From a virus, in IMG/VR virus record IMGVR_UViG_3300032285_004054, positions 124,001-188,000 of that record: a stretch of DNA of 64,000 bases; one strand, written 5' to 3'. Positions 59,255 to 64,000 of this stretch are shown one piece after another. A model generated the notes under the pieces. The model made no database searches and was not told where the DNA came from. It saw only the letters and a list, made by a program, of their open reading frames with translations. A program made the translations under genes and the position numbers. How positions within the stretch are numbered: the stretch's first letter is position 1; the number at the start of each line of letters is the position of its first letter.

Positions 59255-60029
59255 TATGTGTTAAAATATTCTCGATACGTTCCTGCATCGGGTTTAACTT
59301 AATGAGCTTATATTCAGTATTAATTACGTTAAACCAAATTACATAGGTATTTTTAATTTCTATTTTAGAATACTTTTCTATGAAATTTTTATACGCTGCA
59401 AGCTGCAAACTATAGGTATTAAATTCACAAACTTGTAGATCCGAAATAGGGTCATGATAAATTTCGTCAAATTTATTTGTAAAACGAATATCTTTATTTG
59501 TTTTATAGTCGTATATTTCAAAACCATTTACCTTTGGATTATACACTAATAAATCCATCATACCGCAAATACCTGTATCGTTAATATCACCGACAACTAA
59601 TTCGTTTTTAATTGGCAGTAGATAGTTGTAGTCGTCGTAAAATTTATGAAACTGTTTAACCAGCTCTAATACTTCTTTGTTAAGATTTTCATGAACCTCT
59701 TCACCAATTTCTTTTATTACAGCGTCTCTATTATAAGGTATAACCTTATTATTGTAATAATTTTCAATATAGTTATGAAGAATTGTACCTTTCCATGTGG
59801 AGTACAAATTATTAATTCTCCACGTTTCTAAAATCTCTTCAGGTGTAACGCCGAGCTGTTGCGCTTTAATATTTGACCATTTTACTTTATCGAACTTAGG
59901 CTTATACTTTTCTAGTAATCCTGTTACAGATAAAGAAGGCGCAGGTCTTCCTTTAATTAGATATCTATGATTGTGATGTAAAAATGTAATTGCATCAAAT
60001 ACACGCAAGCTTTGTAGTTCTTCAAACAT
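59229..60029 (-). CDS. PD-(D/E)XK-family nuclease (RecB/Cas4-like)
   Basis: 266 residues. Motif I-type GTILHNYIENYY, then GICGMMDLLVYN (the D of PD), GFEIYDYKTNK (the E-x-K equivalent, YDYKTN) and LQLAAYKNFIEK (the Q-xxx-Y motif). RecB-like exonuclease domains of this class cut DNA with metal. The N-terminal SVTGLLEKYKPKFDK is typical of Cas4/lambda-exonuclease-like phage proteins. Shares its first base with the stop of the Lys-rich gene upstream. A role in DNA repair, host DNA degradation or recombination is inferred. Confidence 0.8.
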   Translation of the reverse strand: MFEELQSLRVFDAITFLHHNHRYLIKGRPAPSLSVTGLLEKYKPKFDKVKWSNIKAQQLGVTPEEILETWRINNLYSTWKGTILHNYIENYYNNKVIPYNRDAVIKEIGEEVHENLNKEVLELVKQFHKFYDDYNYLLPIKNELVVGDINDTGICGMMDLLVYNPKVNGFEIYDYKTNKDIRFTNKFDEIYHDPISDLQVCEFNTYSLQLAAYKNFIEKYSKIEIKNTYVIWFNVINTEYKLIKLNPMQERIENILTHIKSTGVLK

Positions 60030-60640
60030 TATTTTAATCTCTTAATAGGGCAGCAACAATGCTTGTATATATTACAACCACCGCAATGACGACCGTTATC
60101 AAGGTAGATATGAGGTCTTGCGCATGCAAAATGAGTAATTGACTTTACATCATCCGGGTTTGTCATATCCAAAAACTTAGGATCACCTTTAGGTTTTAGG
60201 ATATATTTCGAGGGATTAGGATCATTAATAAAATCGTTCAAAGCTTTTCTTTGAGCTCTCCTCTTAGCTCGCTCTCTATTTTTAATCTTAGGAGCATAAC
60301 ATTTCAAATACTTAAGAGGTAGCTCGGTATTATCCCTGTATTTGTATTTGTTACGAATTTCAATATCTGTGAATCCGTCTTTAAGCATCTTTCTTGCATC
60401 CTTACAAACGTAGTATTGTACATACTCAGACGAAGAAGGAAACTTAAGCTTAATAGCCTGCTTCTCAAGCATTGCTTTACTAATTTTAAATTCCTGACCA
60501 GTAAGAATACAAATAACAACTGGCTTACGAGGACGCTTGAGCACTCTCTCTTTTTTAACCTTAACTGGTTTTGTTTTAACAGGCTTAGGCTTAACAGTCT
60601 TAACCTTCGTAGGTTTAACTTTCTTTTTCTTTTTAATCAT
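60029..60640 (-). CDS. Lys-rich protein with C-terminal Cys/His cluster
   Basis: 203 residues. N-terminus (about 1-38) has tandem KP(V/K)K repeats, strongly basic. Middle: VICILTGQEFKISKAMLEKQAIKLKF and YYVCKDARKMLKDGFTDIEIRNKYKY, the latter helix-turn-helix-like. C-terminus (about 170-203): CARPHIYLDNGRHCGGCNIYKHCCCPIKR, a zinc cluster with about seven Cys. Suggestive of a DNA- or RNA-binding protein, possibly a transcription regulator. It is coupled to the downstream nuclease. No family recognised. Confidence 0.6.
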   Translation of the reverse strand: MIKKKKKVKPTKVKTVKPKPVKTKPVKVKKERVLKRPRKPVVICILTGQEFKISKAMLEKQAIKLKFPSSSEYVQYYVCKDARKMLKDGFTDIEIRNKYKYRDNTELPLKYLKCYAPKIKNRERAKRRAQRKALNDFINDPNPSKYILKPKGDPKFLDMTNPDDVKSITHFACARPHIYLDNGRHCGGCNIYKHCCCPIKRLK

Positions 60641-60645
60641 AAATA
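60638..60645 (+). promoter_or_regulatory. Late-type box CATAAATA before the gene at 60652
   Basis: CATAAATA, seven bases before the ATG at 60652, overlapping the start of the divergent Lys-rich gene. Confidence 0.45.
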
Positions 60646-60651
60646 AAATAT

Positions 60652-60837
60652 ATGCCCATCATTAAAGGAAATAAAGCAAAAAGTAAAAAATCAATTGCTA
60701 AAAATATTAAAACCGAGCTAAAAGCAGGTAAGCCTAAAAAACAAGCAGTAGCCATTGCTTTAAGTTTAGCGGGTAAAAAGAAGAAAACTGTCAAGGAATC
60801 TTTTGACAGTGTAGTTGCTTCTATACTTGGTGAATAA
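60652..60837 (+). CDS. Small basic protein with tag-like C-terminus
   Basis: 61 residues. Basic N-terminal half (KGNKAKSKKSIAKNIKTELKAGK) and an Ala-rich helix (KQAVAIALSLAGKKKK). It ends KESFDSVVASILGE, almost the same 11-mer as the N-terminal tags of the proteins at 48332 and 56809, but placed at the C-terminus. A late-type box precedes it. A strong bidirectional terminator follows 6 bases after its stop. Probably a DNA-binding internal head protein. Confidence 0.65.
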   Translation: MPIIKGNKAKSKKSIAKNIKTELKAGKPKKQAVAIALSLAGKKKKTVKESFDSVVASILGE

Positions 60838-60842
60838 AAGAA

Positions 60843-60868
60843 AAACGGCCGGATTTCTCCGGCCGTTT
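60843..60868. terminator. Bidirectional intrinsic terminator
   Basis: Perfect 11-bp stem AAACGGCCGGA / TCCGGCCGTTT with TTTC loop between the convergent genes 60652-60837 (+) and 60885-61115 (-). A-rich on one side and T-rich on the other, so it works both ways. Confidence 0.92.
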
Positions 60869-60884
60869 CTTAAGTTAAGAACAA

Positions 60885-61115
60885 TTAGCGATTACCCTTA
60901 ACGCGTGCCCAACGACCCTTGTTGTCACGTACGTTGTAGTAGCGTGCACGGAGGAGGGCAGTATTGGTACGATCAACGAAACCAAGGAACTCGTACTTGG
61001 AAGGGTTGATGTAGTTCTCCACGATGCTCTCCCTCATGGTACGAGGCATTGCGGAATCGACGTCAAAGTTAGCAATCTCGCTAACATTCTTTGTTGTGAT
61101 GGTGTTGTTTGTCAT
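60885..61115 (-). CDS. Small basic protein of unknown function
   Basis: 76 residues: an N-terminal IANFDVDSAMPRTMRESIVENYINPSKYEFLGF and a basic C-terminus ARYYNVRDNKGRWARVKGNR. Preceded by a clear promoter and followed by a terminator, so it can be a monocistronic transcript with high expression. GC is higher than in most of the neighbours. Not recognised. Confidence 0.65.
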   Translation of the reverse strand: MTNNTITTKNVSEIANFDVDSAMPRTMRESIVENYINPSKYEFLGFVDRTNTALLRARYYNVRDNKGRWARVKGNR

Positions 61116-61125
61116 AACGATTTTT

Positions 61126-61153
61126 ATAATAGAAGCTGCTTTCTATTATTCAA
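61126..61153 (-). promoter_or_regulatory. Sigma70-like promoter before the 76-residue gene
   Basis: Minus strand: TTGAAT (61148-61153), 16-base spacer, TATTAT (61126-61131), ATG ten bases later (61115). It overlaps the end of the AAA ATPase gene. Confidence 0.6.
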
Positions 61154-62312
61154 CTGAAAAACCAATAATTCTTTTTTCACTCTTAACGTCACCATGTACG
61201 TTTTCTACTTCGGCATTGTAAATTTCAGCCAAAGACATAGGCTCTGTAACTTTAACTTTAAGCTTCATCTTCTTAACAAGCTTTTGTGCTGTTTTTACAG
61301 AAAGTTTATCAAATTGATATTCTTTCTTAAGTCTTCCCTTACGTAAGAGAGCTTGATCGAGTTCATGTCTCGGGTTATTGTAAGTTGCAATAATTGAGAT
61401 ATTAAAAATATCCCCCATCATACCGTCTGTAAGGTTTAGAATAGTAGAAACTAGGGACGATTGATCACCACCCTCTCTTTGAAGAAGTGCTTTCTCAGCA
61501 TCTTCAATAATTAGAATACTAGATTTTTTATCAAGAAGTGCAGGTAGAAAGGACGGATCAACAATTGCATCAATAAAGTTTGTCGGTACGTAAATCATAT
61601 TACGCTTAACAACTGATGAAAGGTATTTGATATAAGTTGTCTTACCTGTACCAGGGTCGCCATGAAACAAATACAAACCGCTTTTGTTCTTGTTTAACTC
61701 TTCAACGATCTCATCATGCACTTTTTCTAATTCTGGCTCATAATGAGTTGTAATATCATATGTTTCAGGTAAAACAACTTCAAAAGGTTCAAAATTAAAA
61801 CCACTAGCTGTTTTTATAATTGTATGAATTACAGCTTTATAATTTGGTTTATAGATAAATTCTTCAAAGTCTTCTAAAGGCGGACGAACACCTGGAGGAT
61901 GATAAAAACGTAGAACATAATACTGTTCTTTAGTGTTATTAACACTTCTTTGTTCAGCCATTTCAATTTCAATAACAATATTTTCTTTGTATAGATATGT
62001 ACCTCTGTATTGTGCATCCCCATCTTCTTCCCACGTTAAACCTCCGTCATCTACATAACCTGAAGCTCCTTTACTAAGTTCATTAGGTACAAAAATCCAA
62101 TCAGAAATTAGCTTACCTTTTTCTTTAATTATTTCTACTGCATTAAAACTATATTGAAATGAAGAGTTGTACACACAAGGACAGCATTTAAATCTTTCCA
62201 TAAAGAAAGATCCAACAGGCAATATATGGGTTGTGTGACTTTTTGTAAAAAAATCATGAGACTTATCAAAGATTAAAGGATCGCCGTCTCCTGAGATGGT
62301 AATTTTTTTCAT
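61146..62312 (-). CDS. BCS1-like AAA ATPase
   Basis: 388 residues. N-terminal domain (about 1-190) of beta-rich sequence, then AAA core: Walker A FHGDPGTGKTTYI (about 213-225), Walker B SILIIEDAEKALL, sensor-1 ISIIATYNNPRHELDQALLRKGRLKKEYQF with the arginine-finger RKGRL. Bcs1-type ATPases move or remodel proteins; phage relatives with an N-terminal non-AAA domain are known but their roles are not. It overlaps the IMPDH/GMPR gene by 4 bases. No membrane anchor is visible. Confidence 0.85.
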   Translation of the reverse strand: MKKITISGDGDPLIFDKSHDFFTKSHTTHILPVGSFFMERFKCCPCVYNSSFQYSFNAVEIIKEKGKLISDWIFVPNELSKGASGYVDDGGLTWEEDGDAQYRGTYLYKENIVIEIEMAEQRSVNNTKEQYYVLRFYHPPGVRPPLEDFEEFIYKPNYKAVIHTIIKTASGFNFEPFEVVLPETYDITTHYEPELEKVHDEIVEELNKNKSGLYLFHGDPGTGKTTYIKYLSSVVKRNMIYVPTNFIDAIVDPSFLPALLDKKSSILIIEDAEKALLQREGGDQSSLVSTILNLTDGMMGDIFNISIIATYNNPRHELDQALLRKGRLKKEYQFDKLSVKTAQKLVKKMKLKVKVTEPMSLAEIYNAEVENVHGDVKSEKRIIGFSVE

Positions 62313-63250
62313 TTTAATGTAACGTAGTTGATATACTTTAAGGACGATAAATCATTACCGCCAGCGTAACTTATAGAAGACTGTAGTGACTGTTTAATTT
62401 CTGCTAAACGTTGCTCAAGGGTAACTCCCTGCTCAAGCTCTAACAGCGTACCTTCAATATGTTTATTTTCTTTCTTTGCTGAAAAACTTGCAGAACCAAA
62501 ATACACTTTACGTCCATTTACAGTAGGAGCAGGAGAATCAGCACATGATGCAAATAATGAACCTGCCATGGTTATTGTAGCACCAGCGGAAATAGCTTTA
62601 GCAATATCACCGTAATATCTAATACCTCCATCTGCAATAATAGGAATACATGCTTCCTTGGCACAATTTTGTACAGCCGTGAACATCGGTATATGAAAAC
62701 CGGTTTGCAGTCTTGTGGTACATGCTCTACCAGGCCCGATCCCTACTTTCAAGGCATTAGCTCCCCAATTAGTTAAATCAGTTACTGCTTCAGGAGTAGT
62801 AATATTACCTGCTATAATAAAAGTATTCGGAAAAAATAGTTTGATATAATCAATCATCCTACGAACTTTTTCGTGATGACCGTGAGCTACATCAATAGTA
62901 ATATAATCGACCCTTAATCTATCATCGTAAATTCTATTTAACTCATCGTAACTATCCTGATTAACACCAGTACTGATACTAATAATATGATGACCTAAAT
63001 CATTAAATTTTAAAACAAACGGGTAGGTAATCTTGTTAAAACGATGCATTACATAAAAGTAATTGTTTAAACTCATCCATCCTGCCCAGTCCTCACTTAT
63101 TACCGTTTCCATATTTGACGGTACAATAGGAAGTTTGAAATTGTAGTTTCCTAATCTTACAGATGTATCAGCTAGAGATCTACTCTCAAGTTGAGAGTAT
63201 TGAGGTACGAGGTAAACATCGTCGTAACAGAGAGCTGGCTTAACATTCAT
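62309..63250 (-). CDS. IMP dehydrogenase/GMP reductase family enzyme without CBS domains
   Basis: 313 residues, single (beta/alpha)8 barrel. Catalytic loop GIGPGRACTTRLQTG has the catalytic Cys (about 186) in the G-x-x-C-T-T-R setting; DDVYLVPQYS at the start, YITIDVAHGHHEKVRRMI and IPIIADGGIRYYGDIAKAISAGA are core motifs. It lacks the CBS pair of IMPDH, and its length and C-terminal repeats SFSAKKENKHIEG/YAGG look more like GMP reductase (GuaC) than IMPDH; the direction is uncertain. It may shift purine pools toward or away from GTP, the substrate of FolE2. It precedes the AAA gene with a 4-base overlap. Confidence 0.82.
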   Translation of the reverse strand: MNVKPALCYDDVYLVPQYSQLESRSLADTSVRLGNYNFKLPIVPSNMETVISEDWAGWMSLNNYFYVMHRFNKITYPFVLKFNDLGHHIISISTGVNQDSYDELNRIYDDRLRVDYITIDVAHGHHEKVRRMIDYIKLFFPNTFIIAGNITTPEAVTDLTNWGANALKVGIGPGRACTTRLQTGFHIPMFTAVQNCAKEACIPIIADGGIRYYGDIAKAISAGATITMAGSLFASCADSPAPTVNGRKVYFGSASFSAKKENKHIEGTLLELEQGVTLEQRLAEIKQSLQSSISYAGGNDLSSLKYINYVTLK

Positions 63251-63270
63251 AAGTGTGTAAAATTACACCT

Positions 63271-63465
63271 ATGATTTTACGTACAATAATCATATTATCA
63301 ACCTGTTTATTAACAGGCTGTCTTTCACTACAAAAAGATGATTACGGTAACACTTGCTTAGGAAATAAAATACTTACACTTAAGGGAGTAGTCAATACAG
63401 AAGATTACAGAATAACCCCTCAAAAACCTCCAGGTCTAGATAACACAGTTACAATATTTTTTTAA
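63271..63465 (+). CDS. Small lipoprotein, possible spanin-type or immunity protein
   Basis: 64 residues from ATG 63271 (an in-frame ATG at 63253 lies 6 codons upstream but the signal begins at 63271). Lipobox: MILRTIIILSTCLLTGC, cleaved before C17. The mature part is short and includes TPQKPPGLDN. Small outer-membrane lipoproteins such as Rz1 (o-spanin) are Pro-containing and of similar length; no i-spanin or lysozyme gene lies here, so this is only a possibility. Followed by a terminator. Confidence 0.6.
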   Translation: MILRTIIILSTCLLTGCLSLQKDDYGNTCLGNKILTLKGVVNTEDYRITPQKPPGLDNTVTIFF

Positions 63466-63471
63466 GAAAAA

Positions 63472-63499
63472 AAAAAAGGGCCCGTAAGGGCCCTTTTTT
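63472..63499. terminator. Bidirectional intrinsic terminator
   Basis: 12-bp stem AAAAAAGGGCCC / GGGCCCTTTTTT with GTAA loop between the lipoprotein gene (+) and the 156-residue gene (-). T runs on both strands. Confidence 0.93.
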
Positions 63500-63512
63500 A
63501 GGTTATATGTTC

Positions 63513-63983
63513 TTAGGCTCCTACGGGAGTAAGAAACGGGTTAGGCGCCATTGAAGCAAGATCCGGTCCAGAGAAGAACAGATCGGATGCAAGACGGTTG
63601 ATCTCCATACGTGTAGCAATCTCCTCATCCGTAAGCTTATGAGTAGCCGTATGGGTGAGCTGATTGAACAGATCGTAACTGTTAATGTTTGAGTTAGCAG
63701 ATGCCAACCAGCGATTGTTTTGCTTCTTAACATCCACCCCGATTGAAGCATAACGAGTCTTGATAACTTCGTCGTTAAAGACTTCTGCAGCGAGTTCCTT
63801 ATCGTAGTTTGCAACAACAGCCTTAGCAGCATAAAACTCCCTCAAAGAGGCGTTATTGCTACGAAGACGGTTACAACCCTGTTGAATCTCTTCCTTGTAC
63901 CCTTCACCGCCTAGGTAACGTCCAATCTGACGATCGAAAGTCTTCTGTGTGAGTTCAGTGCTTGAAACAAAACGCTGAGCCAT
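63513..63983 (-). CDS. Unknown protein at window end
   Basis: 156 residues, helical, with even charge. Segments FDRQIGRYLGGEGYKEEIQQGCNRL, REFYAAKAVVANYDKEL and LTDEEIATRMEINRLASDLFF. Higher GC than the average here. Not recognised. A complete gene: start at 63983, stop at 63513, just after the terminator. Only 17 bases of the window lie beyond it. Confidence 0.6.
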   Translation of the reverse strand: MAQRFVSSTELTQKTFDRQIGRYLGGEGYKEEIQQGCNRLRSNNASLREFYAAKAVVANYDKELAAEVFNDEVIKTRYASIGVDVKKQNNRWLASANSNINSYDLFNQLTHTATHKLTDEEIATRMEINRLASDLFFSGPDLASMAPNPFLTPVGA

Positions 63984-64000
63984 ACGATGAACAGCTTGCA

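Noticed and set aside
1-64000. tRNA genes
   Set aside because: Intergenic gaps are mostly under 100 bases and none showed a cloverleaf by eye; a tRNA scan would settle this.

Overview
The window is a continuous stretch of a large, AT-rich tailed-phage genome (Caudoviricetes) with a contractile tail. It is distantly T4-like. Seen directly: homologues of the T4 gp6, gp25, gp53, gp27, sheath, tube and TerL proteins, and of the T4 replisome and recombination set (gp43, gp44, gp45, gp41, gp61, gp32, UvsX, UvsY, UvsW, gp46, gp47, sigma gp55). Genes are packed, commonly with ATGA overlaps, and no gene-free stretch exceeds 300 bases. I saw no tRNA, rRNA, IS element, integrase or CRISPR array. Portal, major capsid protein and prohead protease are not in the window. 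The host cannot be named from this sequence.

Layout. 1-3.6 kb (minus): a PKD-domain structural protein cut by the window edge, gp6-like and gp25-like baseplate wedge proteins. 3.6-10.5 kb (mostly plus): a possible head protein, ribonucleotide reductase NrdB/NrdA, dUTPase and clamp-loader ATPase, with a small minus-strand pair (likely small terminase and a surface protein) between them. 10.5-25 kb (minus): hub, baseplate, a repeat-rich 743-residue protein, tube, sheath and large terminase. 25-32 kb (minus): sliding clamp, FolE2, gp32, DnaB-like helicase, UvsX. 32.5-35.4 kb (minus): a four-gene coupled operon DpdA - formyltransferase - P-loop kinase - QueF. 35.6-48.3 kb (minus): DNA polymerase, a glycosyltransferase/methyltransferase island interleaved with gp46 and gp47, gp55, UvsW and UvsY. 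48.3-57.4 kb (plus): small proteins sharing an N-terminal amphipathic tag, nucleotidyltransferases, a ferritin-like protein, QueD, QueE and a second P-loop kinase. 57.4-64 kb (mixed): primase, PD-(D/E)XK nuclease, BCS1-like AAA ATPase, IMPDH/GMP-reductase family enzyme, a lipoprotein and two bidirectional terminators.

How they fit. FolE2, QueD and QueE make CDG from GTP; QueC is not visible here and may lie outside the window or come from the host; QueF reduces preQ0 to preQ1; DpdA would place the base in DNA. A formyltransferase with an intact N-H-D triad, coupled between dpdA and the kinase/queF pair, suggests that the preQ1 amine is formylated. This is the strongest candidate for an unusual system. 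A second is a set of short tags ending near an (L/I)xE site, resembling T4 capsid-targeting sequences; one tagged protein is a nucleotidyltransferase, so an enzyme may be packaged in the head. Late genes often have TATAAATA-like boxes, fitting the gp55 gene. Several replication genes have sigma70-like promoters very close to the start codon, and I found no clear Shine-Dalgarno sequence at the starts I inspected.
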